Below, piece by piece: positions 12,301 through 24,107 of a DNA stretch of 64,000 bases. Below the pieces are notes generated by a model that made no database searches, had not been told where the DNA came from, and saw only the letters and a program-made list of their open reading frames with translations. Within the stretch, counting starts at the first letter, position 1, and every line of letters begins with the position of its first letter. The DNA comes from Syncephalastrum monosporum B8922 (Eukaryota; Mucoromycota; Mucoromycetes; Mucorales; Syncephalastraceae), in NCBI GenBank assembly GCA_000697355.1, contig JNEN01001206.1, forward strand, positions 310,001 to 374,000, in the 5' to 3' direction. A program made the position numbers and the translations under genes.

Positions 12301-15116
12301 CCTGTTCGACATCTCGCGCATCAAAAGATATACGAAACGTTATGCACATCAACTTGCAAGCGAATAAATAAATGAGGTGCATCGTCATCTGTGAACTGGC
12401 AGCATCATCTGGTCTAGTGTACCCACGATGTCAATTGATATCTTCTCCTTTGATGCATCTAGACATACGCCACCTGGCTGGATGAGCTCAGCCATTGAGC
12501 TGATATACATGCGCGCGTTCTCTTTATTATCTGTCCTGATATTGATGTCAAAATTACTAACGCTGGCTTTCTCACTGGTCAGTCCCGGAATAAGATGCAG
12601 TAGATACACATGCTTTCGTTTCTTTTTTGTCTGCGAGGCTAGTTCACAGTCTGAGGTTAGGTTTAGCTAGTGCCATACATGATACATTGCAAGCTGAACG
12701 CGGGGACACCAGCACTTTTGTGTTTGGTCGCACTGATAGATTGCAGTATACGGCTCTTTTTCATCTTGTTGTAGTTGCAATGGGCTAACATCCCTCTTAT
12801 AAATGCCACTATTGACAGATTTCATTCCATTCGATCCTTGCAAGTTCGTCGTTATCAGTTTATTTATTTCTAATCATGTGTCGCATGTGTTGGACTGGTC
12901 GTGAAGTGAATTCTTCTGTTCCTCCGTTTTGGGAATGACCTGAAATCAAATAATACTAACGTAAAAAAAGCGATCAGCACAAAAAAGACAAAAACAACGT
13001 TGCCTAATCTGTCCAGACGGCATTTCCAAAGTTGGCGATGTTTGATGTGGTATACGTATTATTTGGATTGGGCATCACGCCCGACGGAACGGGCGGAAAG
13101 AAGAGGGTTGGCATGATTGGCGTTCTTGGTTGCACTAGCGCCCATATTTTTCGGCACCTGCGCCCGCCCGCGCGCACACACGCATAGGACGTACGCTCTT
13201 TATTCCGCTCTTCAGGTCCTCTGAATGGGAGGGCCCGTTATCAACTGTGTGCAAACTTTCAAGTGGAAGCCCATAGAATAAATGATGAGAATGATATCAT
13301 ACAGAGAAGTTGGCAAGATATATAGCCCGGCTAGTTTGTTTCGCTGGTTCTCTTCTATTTCGTCCTCTCGATGCCACAGTATCACTCACTACAAGTATCA
13401 CTCGCCCGCCAACATTTCCTTGCTCTGCGGAGCATAGGAGCAGAAACACAGAAAGGTACGTGCTCGCGCGTGTGTGTTGTGCTTTCTTGCAAGTCTGACC
13501 GCTCGAAGCTTCCGTGATCGGTTAAAGAAAATTAAGGGGTCAGGGGAAAGCAAGTTTTGTTCACCTTTCAGAGGTTATTGAACGAAAAAAAAAAATGGCG
13601 CGTGTGATAATGTTTTCTTGGTGGGTGGGGGGTGGTGGGAAGAGAACGGGGCACCCGGCGACGACCGAGAATCTGGAATATTTGACTCGCTCGAACATCC
13701 ATCCATGTGCAGTGTTTATTGTATTCACATAGCGCGAAAACAAAAATCTTCCTTCTGCGTAAAGGTATGTGTCTTTTTTTTCTCGCTGATGACGGTAAAA
13801 AATTATGGTGTAGACTACGATTCTTCGTGGCTATAATAGACTGTTTTCATTGTTTGCGTCGCCCGCGCCGCAACAAGGAGATGGACAGACGATAGGGCGC
13901 CCAGATGCACAGATGCCTACTGCACATGTACAAAAAAAGGAAAGCGTTCGAAGACGAGAGAAATGCGCTGCAACGTCAATGCACACGATAAAAGAGAGGA
14001 AGAGGGTGGTGACTCGAAAAAGGGAGAGGGGACTGTGCACCCTTGATTTCGGCGTCTATACATCCACCATCAGACATGCACACAAAAGTACACAAAATAA
14101 TTCGCCAGTTCTTCATTGTCACGATGAAACGCGACGCGATCGGATACTCCCTAGTGACCATACATCGTCAAGTTAGCACAATCCCTTGCAACTCAAACCG
14201 TCTGTGTGTATATATGTATGTATATGACAAGCGTTGCACCCGGTAGTGTGGTTACGCAGCGCTTTTGGGGTTATCCGAGCTACATGCATGATTGCGGTGC
14301 TCAACAAAAAATTCGACATGTCCTTTTTCATTTTATTTGTAATGGGGGGGGTGGGGTAGAAGCTTTATCTCATCACGCGCGACAATCTGGTAAAGAGATA
14401 AAACCTATACTCCCCAGCACCCAGTCGGCAGAGACCGTCCATCAAAACGTCAATTGCAGAATGTAATGTGGATATATATACGATGAATGAAGTGGTCTCC
14501 ATGTGGTGTTCTCGTGTCAGTTGACGCTCATCGAATGAATAATTTACATGGTGCACACGCCAGGAAAGAGTTCTTTCATTTTCCATCTTCTTGACCCATA
14601 TCAAGTAAGGCAAGGTCTTTGTGCATATAGGAGTCGAAGTTCATGTATCAGTAATAGAAAAATAAGACATTCGGGATATTCCCGAAGGGCAAATGAAATA
14701 TGGACAGCAAATAGTGGGAGCGGAAGAGATGTAGTTGGATTAATTGACAACGTAAGGGAGGAGGGCATTTATTTTGCTATATGCGTATATACAGAAACCA
14801 TCAAGAAGTAATACTATATTCATAAAATCAACGTCGTAAACGAGTCGACTGGAGGGGTAATGTTGCTTTTGAAAACTCGTTTTTTGCAAAAATAAAGGAA
14901 ATAGCATTTGATTGATCAAGGGAGCGTGTGTGTAGAGACGAGGGAGCGGCGGCGGTGGTACGAATGAAAGAGTGGCACATATCGATTGCGTGGTGAGGCC
15001 GATTGGGTCAGGCAGACGTGGCCGATGTTCAGGTGTTCAGGCACGGTATATATAATAGTGTATGTGTACGCAAGTTGGGAGGGGCCTGGGAGGACTCAAA
15101 ACAATGCTGTGGACAA
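9389..15116. other. Gene-poor intergenic region, 5.7 kb
   Basis: No ORF here shows a family motif, a convincing splice chain or sustained codon bias. The best protein-like stretch is a minus-strand frame at 12385-12609 (contains FDINIRTDNKENARMYISSMAEL) without an ATG, which may be a relic. A T run of 18 occurs near 11749, GC-rich CpG runs near 13155-13185. The first few hundred bp hold the rpt3 promoter. No tRNA, rRNA or intact transposon was seen. Confidence 0.5.
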
Positions 15117-16049
15117 TCATGCGAAGTCTAGCACGGTGTGGCAGAGACAGCAGCCGGCATGATGATGGGAATGGTGTAAATCTTGATGCTGGATATGCGA
15201 GACGGACGGTTGTGATGAAGAGCAGTCAGAAGAGGACGCGGAAATGGAAGAGTTGGACTGGCGACGGCCCAAAAGTGCACGCACTTGCGGACTGTTTCGA
15301 CATAAGGGCTCGGCCTTGAAGTGACGACCCCGCGCGTCCGAACGAGCAAACTGCTTTTGACAGCATGGGCAGATATATGGCTTGATACCAGTGTGTACAC
15401 GTGAATGACGGTCGAGGTCGTGGCGACGTGCGAATGACCGAGGGCAATAGGCACATTGGTGAGACTTGCGTGATTTCTTGAAGCTCTGTGGCTGCTGTTG
15501 TTTCTTGTTGCTGATAGGGGTGGCAAGAGAGGATGCAATGGTGGTGGGTGGTGGGGAGGGTGAGGAGCGACCATTGGAACTCTCTTCGCTGACGCTGCCT
15601 CGGCTGCTCACCAGGTCCGGGAAACCATCTTTAGGGGAGGGTAGTGGTGGCATGCTGTTGAATGGATACATGAAAACATTTTCTGACGACATTGAAGCAC
15701 GGTTTGTAGCCGAAATTGCGGGAGGCGTGATGTTGTTGTTTCCGTTGTCCCAGAGCAAGTCGTACAGAAGATAATCGGTGTAGTAGCCTCCAGACGTATT
15801 TAAGGCACCCTGCTGGCTGGCTTCTGTGCAACTTTCGCTGCTATGCACAGGTGGATAGGAAAAGGTCAAAGGGGGCGATAAGAGGGAGCTGTCAGTGTTA
15901 ACAGAGGACAACGACGGGTGCGACAACGACAAGGGCGGCGTAGCACTTGGGGCGAGACCATGAGAGTAGATCATGTCAGGTACGGCAACACCTGGCACGT
16001 AGTCCATCAGGTATGGCGCACTTGAACAAAATTCTTGCTGTTGTTGCAT
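15117..16049 (-). CDS. C2H2 zinc-finger transcription factor, two fingers
   Basis: Single exon, 310 aa from the ATG at 16049 (MQQQQEFCSS); the frame is open further upstream, but the TATA box at 16149-16158 lies inside that extension, so 16049 is preferred. Residues about 1-195 are Ser/Pro/Gln-rich (likely activation region), followed by a basic stretch (FKKSRKSHQ). Finger 1 is CAYCPRSFARRHDLDRHSRVH, a standard C2H2. Finger 2 is CPCCQKQFARSDARGRH followed seven residues later by Cys, a C2HC variant. The linker THTGIKPYI-type (VHTGIKPYICP) is classical. The pair resembles the last fingers of fungal Crz1/Msn-like regulators, but I cannot assign an orthologue. The tail is Ser/His-rich. Confidence 0.85.
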   Translation of the reverse strand: MQQQQEFCSSAPYLMDYVPGVAVPDMIYSHGLAPSATPPLSLSHPSLSSVNTDSSLLSPPLTFSYPPVHSSESCTEASQQGALNTSGGYYTDYLLYDLLWDNGNNNITPPAISATNRASMSSENVFMYPFNSMPPLPSPKDGFPDLVSSRGSVSEESSNGRSSPSPPPTTIASSLATPISNKKQQQPQSFKKSRKSHQCAYCPRSFARRHDLDRHSRVHTGIKPYICPCCQKQFARSDARGRHFKAEPLCRNSPQVRALLGRRQSNSSISASSSDCSSSQPSVSHIQHQDLHHSHHHAGCCLCHTVLDFA

Positions 16050-16148
16050 GGAGAGAACGAAGAAAAAGAGATGTGGAAAAAAGGACCGTGATGTTGGGAG
16101 AAAAGAATACGAGGATTGAATTGGTAACGGCTTGGGTTCAACTGCGGT

Positions 16149-16158
16149 CCTTTTATAC
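16149..16158 (-). promoter_or_regulatory. TATA box of the C2H2 factor gene
   Basis: The minus strand reads GTATAAAAGG about 100 bp before the ATG at 16049, a near-consensus TATA box. Confidence 0.6.
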
Positions 16159-17287
16159 TGACGAGCGTCCGCGTGCAGACATGACGTGCGCAAGCCTCGG
16201 AACCGAAAAGGAAAACCCGGTTGGGTGGATGGTCAAAGCGACATGTGTGTGAGTAGGGTGCGCAAAAAAAAAAGTCTCCCTTGAGCGCCAACTCTCGTGT
16301 GTGTCTGGGAGTGTCCCTACTTTTCCTTTACTGCCTCTTTCGCCCTTGAAGTCGCGGATATAGTAAAAACATGCACATCATTCATATTCACACAAGCCTA
16401 TACCAGGGCACATGCATGAGGGGATCGCACCCTGTGTGCAATGCCATCTGCCGCGAGTTCACTGGCTTCCTTCTCCCGCTGGTGCTGTCGCCAATAGTAA
16501 CCAACACCGAGTATAAACCTGCCTAAAATTCGCGGCCAGTAGGCATCGTCCCCTTTCCCCTCCTCCTCGGTCCTGTCAATGTGTTATTCCTGTTTTTTCA
16601 TTTCTCCTTCTCAAAACCCTGGATTGGCTACCCTTTCATTCATTGTTGCTGCGCAGAAAGAAAGTAATAATAAATTCATTATGGGGCCAGGTGTGGCACT
16701 TGTGCGCGGCAAGTCGACCTTCTCCTATTGATTGTTTTTAGTAAGGGCGTAGAACTGTCCTACCGTTGCCGCGTGATGGACGATCCAAAGTGACAAGGAT
16801 AAAAACAAGCTACGCCCCAAGTATCGCACTAGTATTCTCAGTTACACACAGCATCATTTTCTGTGTTTACGCAGAGAAGCGAAAAGGTTTAGCTTTTCGC
16901 TGTTCTCCTTTAAAATTAGCTATCCGATGGTGATGTCAAATTCTAATGGTATCATGTGCTCACAGGCCTTCGCGATAGTTCTCCATGGAGTGTTATCCCA
17001 ACGGATATGACCAAAGCGAGAAGAAATTTTATTTATTGCTACTCCCCTAAGTTTTTCGAAGGATCGATGACGTTCAAATGAGCGATGCGCCCATCGCAGA
17101 TGCTCCTTAAAATCATATGGAAAGCGACTCATCCGCAGTTTGCTGATCTTACAAAGTGAAGAAAACAGTGTGGTTCCTGATAGTTTTATCGGGACGGTAC
17201 ATAATACATGACAGAGCATGTATGTGATACAAGTCAAGGGTACATCCATCGACCATGTGGAATTGGATGTATGTGCCACCGCCCGAT

Positions 17288-17323
<36 letters not shown>

Positions 17324-18696
17324 CACGCATACACACAGAGAGGGCACGCGTGTCTTTCGTAACGCAAGGTGTGTCCTTTTTTTTTTTTTGTTTTGCAGCA
17401 CAATGCAACGGTAACGAGGCAACGGAACATACTGGAAACTTCCAGCCATCCCAGGACATAGAGAGGCCCTCGCAGACCAACATGGCAATGTGACACTGCA
17501 GCATCGCAAGCTTTTAACTCGCCTTCCATCATGCTATAGTTTTATCGGTGCTTGCCTATGTGTGTATGTATGTACGCACGTATGTATGTATATATATACG
17601 TGGCATATGTGATGCGTGTGTGTGTTGTGTATGTGCGGCATCTAGGCACGTTCGTTTGGATGGAGCGGGTTAGTGCACTCGATTCTGTTCCCCTTGTTTC
17701 TAATTAGGCAACGATGGAAATATGAACGGGATGTAAAGTGATTGTTTTGTAAGCCTGCCAATCTTATGTGCCGCGGGACGTGCCGGCATCCCGGATTGTG
17801 CCGTGGATCCGCCCCCTTTGTTGTTGTTTGATGTGTGGTTTGGGTCAGTTAAACCGCCTCGCCACAGGAAACCTTTTTCTCTTTATTGTGATGGTGTGGT
17901 ACAAGATCTAGCATGTTGTTGCTGGTAGTGCGGATCTATATGTCATTCGGAAAGAGTTCGAGGCACTATTTGAAACCCCCCCCCCACATTGTCCTTCAAA
18001 CGCATTCGTTATAAATTTTAGCTTTATTTTACCCTGACCACGGTGTAACTTTGACTGTCTATTTATTGTCGTGAGCATGCAGAGACTCCAGTACCTGCGT
18101 TCCTATGTGTCCTGTATGTATGTATATGTCGAGATGTCCATTTATTGAAGGGAATGGCGCAAATTGACGGTAGCATGGAGTGTGGAAGGCTGCAGGTATG
18201 ACGACAGTATATCCATGAAGCTTATCATGACAATTATGGTTTTTAAACACTTTACATCATTCTACGTCTACTTGCGTATAAAAAAAAAGTTGAGATGGAT
18301 CAGCCGTACATCGAACTTTTTTTTAAACTGACTAAATAAGGATCAAAGGAGACGGGTACTCAAGCAGGGGGGCTGTTACCAAAGAAGACTAATGACTGCC
18401 GAAGCATATTTGCAACGAGCAAACATACGCAACGCAAGAAGTGTAAACGAGAAGACAAATATGATAAGAAGACAATGTCTCGGCCCCAAATAGGCACACA
18501 AATGGAGAGGACAATCATCTGATTGACCGACGCAGAGCCTGCTTGGCTTATTTTGGGCTGGGCCAATTTTCGGTTTGATTGACCCTTTCTTTTTTCCTGG
18601 TTTCTTCTTTCTCCCACCACCTTGCGGTGCGTACCTCTTCAATACCCATCCACCGACCCCGCATATATTTAATACTTTATACTATTCGAGCACACT
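16159..18696. other. Intergenic with possible relic ORF
   Basis: 2.5 kb without a supported gene. A 194-codon minus-strand frame (16920-17504) crosses the 34-A homopolymer as a phenylalanine run and cannot be a normal gene as it stands. Its last 85 codons (region WRTIAKACEHMIPLEFDITI) read like protein and may be a remnant. The right end is the promoter of the phosphatase gene. Confidence 0.4.
17289..17322. repeat. 34-nt poly-A homopolymer
   Basis: An uninterrupted run of 34 A on the plus strand, with an 11-T run about 55 bp downstream. It could be the fossil tail of a retroposed sequence or simple slippage; no clear body of a retrocopy was recognised to its left. Confidence 0.9.
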
Positions 18697-20367
18697 ATGG
18701 GCAACGCAGCATCGAAGCGATCTAAATCGAAAAGAAGGGACCATGCCCCACGTGCAGGTCCTATGCCGCTCCCGGACTCATATTCGTATATGCCGCCAAT
18801 CCGCCAGTCTGTCGTTGACTTCCCGACCGCAGTCCAGCAAGACAACAACCGCCATCAACGCTCATCATCGACGCCTCTGCAACAAGAGTCTTACCCTCCC
18901 CCACTCGCCGAACTTGACGATGCTACGACCCAAATGACAGTCAGTTCTCGCAATCAGCTCACGGCAACGTCTCTGCGCTCGCTGCAAACCGCGAATAATA
19001 GCAAGCCTTTCGACCTCGACGACTGCATCGCTCGTCTCGTCGAAGTAGGCCAGCAGCACAAATACACCAAGACCGTCTGCTTGAAGCAGTCAGAGATGCT
19101 GACTATTTGTCGAGCCGCACATGATATTTTCATGTCACAGCCGGTATGTCACCCTATAAATATATATATGTATATACGTACATATATATGTATACACCTA
19201 TATATGTATTAGCTGAGTGAGTCTATTCCGCTCTCTATTTCTAATCTTCTATGCTCTATTTACTATATGACATTACGGTAGACCCTGATTGAGCTGTCAC
19301 CAAATGTGAAGATCGTAGGCGATGTGTGTATGCTGTCTTTGCGTGCATCAAAAAACCTCACCGACACTTATAGCCTTTCTATTCCAGGTACACGGTCAGT
19401 ACACCGACTTAATACGGCTCTTCAGCATGTGCGGCTCTCCCCCCTCCGCCAACTACCTCTTTCTCGGTGATTACGTTGACCGAGGAAAACAAAGCCTTGA
19501 AACGATCTTGCTTCTGCTGTGTTACAAGATCAAATATCCCGAGAACTTTTTCCTCTTACGCGGAAACCATGAATGCGCCAATGTCACACGAGGTACAGAA
19601 AGACTCTCACACATAAGCCCGCGCTGAGGTTTTTTTGCCCGTATTGCCTATATTTATTCGCAAACAACAGTCTACGGCTTCTATGACGAATGCAAGCGAC
19701 GGTGCAACGTGAAGATGTGGAAAGTGTTTGTCGACGTCTTCAATACTATGCCAATAGCAGCGCTCGTCGCAGGCAAAATCTTTTGCGTTCACGGCGGCCT
19801 CAGGTAAAACTGCGGCAATTTCGGCTTGTGTCACCCAAACTCTAATGGATAGAATCATTTTCAAGTCCATCCATGCAAAGCATGGACGATATCCGAAACA
19901 TTGCACGGCCCTGCGATGTACCTGACTATGGTCTCTTGAATGATATCTTGTGGTCTGATCCATCCGATACCGCTCTGGACTGGGAGGAAAACGAACGTGG
20001 TGTTTCCTATTGTTTTGGCCGAAAGATCATCAATGAATTCCTCATCAAACATGACCTGGACTTGGTCTGTCGCGCACATATGGTCAGTCATAATTAAGGG
20101 AGTCTAGGGGTGGATCGCGCGCGGGCTGACACGTAAATTGCTACACAGGTTGTCGAAGATGGCTACGAGTTTTTCAACGAACGAACACTTGTCACAGTGT
20201 TTTCTGCGCCCAACTACTGTGGCGAGTTTGATAATTTCGGCGCCGTCATGAGCGTCAGCGAAGATCTGTTATGCAGTTTTGAGCTTTTAACGCCCGCAGA
20301 CCACCCCTTGGCTCAGCAGCAGCAGCAGCAGCAGCATCATCAAAATCAGCAACAACAACATTACTGA
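18697..20367 (+). CDS. ppz1: Ppz-type Ser/Thr protein phosphatase (PP1 family)
   Basis: Six exons (18697-19143, 19282-19323, 19388-19592, 19671-19803, 19866-20082, 20149-20367) give 420 aa. The N-terminus [14 protein letters not shown] is an N-myristoylation signal followed by a basic patch, typical of fungal Ppz; the disordered extension is about 110 aa, shorter than in yeast Ppz1. The PP1 core carries all metal and phosphate motifs: [45 protein letters not shown]. The tail is a short Gln/His run. Ppz phosphatases act at membranes on salt tolerance, K+ transport and cell-wall integrity and are inhibited by Hal3. One 42-nt exon splits the GD|VHG motif. All joins close in phase. Confidence 0.93.
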
Positions 20368-21068
20368 CATCACAGCATATGAGAAGGGGATGAGGTGAGC
20401 GTGTGAAGCATGGAAAACGTCATAATCTTATTAAGCGCGCTACTTGCATATGCGCGTTCATTAGATCAAATGAAAAAGCGAATGGAAGGATAGACTATTA
20501 TGACCATGCGACCTGCAGTCTGCGTGGAACAAAATCGAAGACAGTCTAATAGGCCTATATCTACACTTCTACGTTCAATGGCGTGAAGGCGCAAAAAAAA
20601 GTTCTCCTTTGTCATCATTGTAAACGGTAATTTCGTGACATTACAAAGCGCAGAGCGCTAATGCATCCCTGCCGCCCACAATCCCCTATGCTGCTCTCTG
20701 GCGTATGTGTGTACACGCCAAGCATCATCCGCGATGATGTTATTCTATGTCTTACATCAGAAGCGACTACTGTATGTAGATACAATTGTGTATGTCCCCC
20801 AACCTTCTCCCTTTTCTTTCTTTCTTTGTTCTAGCGCTATGGCGTCCGATAATTGAATCATGCAAGTGATATAGCGTTTGCATCGAAGATATTATGTGGA
20901 TGTTGATATTCCAGCCCAATGTGCGAGATATTGGACATGACTGTGTGTCAAGACTCCAAGAATATCAGTGAAATCAATGGAAAGGGGGGGGGGCAAACTC
21001 AGGGTTTCCCAGACGCGCCAGTGCTCAGCACCTGCCTAACGTTTTTGTATTCTTCAAACTCATAGACA
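20368..21068. other. Intergenic between ppz1 and UPF0662 gene
   Basis: 700 bp with low-complexity stretches (a 9-G run near 20985) and no ORF or RNA motif that I can support. It holds the 3' flank of the phosphatase gene and the promoter of the next gene on the same strand. Confidence 0.5.
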
Positions 21069-23002
21069 ATGATCCCTGCCGAAGGTACATTTGCCTTGTC
21101 TTGTCCTGCCTCTCTCGTCAAAGAGGCTGGTAAATAAGCGTTTTACATCTAAACATACTCTTCTTACCCATCGCAGAGATCCCTGTCTTGGAAAGCTTGA
21201 TCACAATCCGTCACAAACTATCCGCTCTCAAAAAAGACAGAGACTCTTACCCCAAAAGCGAAGTCATCCTCCAGCTCTACCACGACACCGAGGCACAAGT
21301 GGAAAAGCTTGACGCGATTCGAAAGGGCAATGTGTGGGACTCGGGTCTTCGAAATAGGCTGAATGACGTCCTCGACGATGTCATGTCTTTACTGTCTCTC
21401 TTCTTCTTGAGCATAGGCCGCAACCGCGAAAGTATGTCTTTATCATCTGACTTGTTTCATGTGAACTCTCTCGCTCTGTCCCCCCTTTAACACACACACG
21501 CTTCTATCCAGGCCCTGCCGTCTACGCTCAGCTCGTCACTGTCGAGGTACGTCTGCTCACCTTTGATTCATTGGTTGATAACGCATGAATTTCGGTATTT
21601 TATCCGGCAGCGATACCTTGAGCAGCTTGCACAGATGGGTATTTATACAGATGTCGTTCTTTTGGAGATACAAGATCGTGTCAGTGACTTGGAAAGTATT
21701 GTTCTTGCTGACAAGGGCGATGTGAATTCTTGTTTCTTGGATCTCCTCAAAAAGAAGCTTAGCCGATGCAGTAAGCCAACCTTACCTTGAGGTACTCAAC
21801 CCAGTAACCGCATTGTTTCGTAGAAAACTCCCTTGATGCACTCTTGACCACCATCCAAGACGTCGCTCCAAAACTGTATGCACACACGAACGATGTCGCC
21901 TAACCCTTCTTAGTAACATTGACGCGTCATCTTAGGAAACCAGTCCAAGACGAATTAACCACGCTGCGACGCCAGCTTGGTGCGGTCGCGTCGCGTCCAC
22001 AGGGCTTCACGGCCGCTGACATCTACCCAATCCAAGAAAAGGTACGAAAAAGTCGCACAACGCTGCATGTAGTCATGTAGTCCGATGGAGCTAACACGAG
22101 ACTATGTCCATGTTAGATCCGTCAAATCGATAACAAGCAATCCGATCTGTTTCTGCCTAAAGACGGATCACATCCGAAAGGACAAGCTCTGATCGTCGGT
22201 CTTTTGGAACAACTGCATGAAGAGACACATGACCTCATTGTCTCAACCGAAAACGTATCCGCGTCGCTTGTGCCACTCGCCGATCGTCTTAAAGAAATCA
22301 AGGGGCAACTAGAGCGATTGGCCCTCACACATCGCTGGACCCTCCGAGAGACCGATCTCTATACTTTCCAGGTATTATTGATAAGTCACAACCTTGTAAT
22401 CCTTTTTTGACGTCATAATCCTTCCGTGATGTAGTTGCAGCTGCAAGAAATCGAGAAGCTGCGCGTGAACGGCAAATTCAAAGATGCTCAGGGCAATGTA
22501 CCCGAAGGTCAGGCACTCATCAATTTCCTGCTGCGCGGTTGCTATCGCCTGATCACCAAGATGCTCAGCGAAAATGTACCCGTTGCGGAGGCACTGATGC
22601 CTATCCACAACCAGCTCAGTACGGTTCGCCGATGCTTGGTCGAGGTAACCAAGTGGGGCAAGCCAGATTCAGCCAGAGATCTTTATCCGTACGTCATCCA
22701 ATGCAGTCACCAAATGCTTCCAAGGCTGATCCATCTGACTTTTTCTTCTGATCGTAGATATCAAATGAAGCTGGCAAGCATCGATAATATGCGTGTGAAT
22801 GGAATCTTCTACGATGAAGATGGTAACATCCCTGAAGGTAAGGATTTCCGCGCGTTGTTGTTGCAGGCCGTTTCGATCGTTGTGATGACTGACGTAATGT
22901 TCACCTCCCCTGGCAGGGCAAGCGATCTGCACTGCACTTTTGAATGAATGTTATGATATCCTGCACGATCTCATGGCTACCATGGATGATGACAAACATT
23001 AA
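21069..23002 (+). CDS. UPF0662 (DUF2408) family protein
   Basis: Ten exons (21069-21084, 21177-21431, 21512-21546, 21611-21770, 21824-21875, 21936-22041, 22117-22371, 22435-22688, 22758-22837, 22917-23002) close in frame to 432 aa. The chain resembles the fungal UPF0662 family (yeast YPL260W, fission yeast SPAC30C2.08): LESLITIRHKLSALKKDRD, LNDVLDDVMSLLSLFFLSIGR, MPIHNQLSTVRRCLVEVTKW, and a repeated motif 'KLRVNGKFKD...GNVPEGQA' / 'NMRVNGIFYD...GNIPEGQA'. Mostly helical, no signal peptide or membrane segment. Molecular function is unknown in the family. The first exon has only 16 nt. It converges on the P1 gene with 57 bp between stop codons. Confidence 0.85.
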
Positions 23003-23059
23003 ATTGTTGTTTGGGTCCGTAAAAACTCATGCATTTTTATTGCAAGCGTCTTGTTTTGT

Positions 23060-23493
23060 TTAGTCGAAAAGACCTAAGAAAAACAAAGAAAAAGGCAAAT
23101 TAGAGTATTGTCATAATCGAAAGAATTCAACTTACCGAAGCCCATGTCTTCATCGGACTCCTCCTTCTCCTCTTCCTTCTTTTCCTCTTCCTTGGCCTCC
23201 TCAGCAGCACCGCCAGCAGCGGCGGCGGGGGCAGCGCCACCAGCAGCAGGAGCACCCACGTTGAAGACGAGCTCCTTCAGGTCCTGGCCCTCGAGAGCCT
23301 TGGCGTAGAGGGAATACCAGATGGGCTCAACGTCGATACCGGCAGCCTTGACAAGGGTCTGGAGCTTGTCGGCCTGCATTCACGAATGAGTATGGCGTAC
23401 AATGATGAAGGCGGTCGCAATGCTTACGGAAACTTCGACATTGTCATCCTTGAGGATGAGGGCGGCGTACACGATAGCAAGATCAGACGACAT
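23060..23493 (-). CDS. rpp1: 60S acidic ribosomal protein P1
   Basis: Three exons (23428-23493, 23136-23373, 23060-23073) give 105 aa, the normal length. The N-terminal helical dimerisation domain ([43 protein letters not shown]) is followed by an Ala/Gly hinge, a charged Glu/Lys stretch and the conserved stalk tail [12 protein letters not shown]. The last exon encodes only the final GLFD. P1 pairs with P2 on P0 to form the ribosomal stalk that recruits elongation factors. The 3' end faces the UPF0662 gene. Confidence 0.97.
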
Positions 23494-24107
23494 GGTTATC
23501 AACGGATGGATGGATGGGTGGCTGGATGGATGGACGATGGGTGTGGTCGCAAGTAATCTTTAACCCTTGAGGGAACAAGCAACAATACCGATCTCTCTTG
23601 TCCCATCGTGCTGCTTAATGTGTGTGCGGGTATTCAAACCGAAAATGGAAATTTCCTGCCAACTCGAAGACTGACCAAATAAACCATCGTAAGGCATCCA
23701 TGTAATCCAAAGTAAATGAGAGCCGATATGAAAACGTGATAATGGCCAGTATAATCTACATTATATGATACTGTATATGTTAATTTCAGAAAGTACCGAA
23801 TGTATTTGAATCAAAGGCCAAAAACTCAGGAAGATGATGCTGTTGAGGTGTACCCTTACTTCATAGGCATCATTAGATAGTCGCTGAGCGTGTATACATA
23901 GAAGATAACCTAGCAGTGTAGATACAAGCTCTAAAGTGCATAGCAGCGTTTTAATGGGAGATATCATAATGAATCCCGAATTTCAAAATAGTAAGTCAAA
24001 TTAACTCTGAGTAATGTAGGAGAATACCAAATCAGTGGAACTATAGAAGTACATATATATATATAATAAGGGTTGTTGATGAAATATACTGCAATCACTC
24101 ATGTCTT
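23494..24107. other. Intergenic between rpp1 promoter and sulfatase 3' end
   Basis: 614 bp, AT-rich, with GGAT/GGATG-like short repeats just upstream of the rpp1 ATG (23500-23540). No gene supported. Confidence 0.5.

Noticed and set aside
17208..17532. ORFs with long Lys or Phe runs
   Set aside because: Produced by the 34-A homopolymer; not credible proteins.
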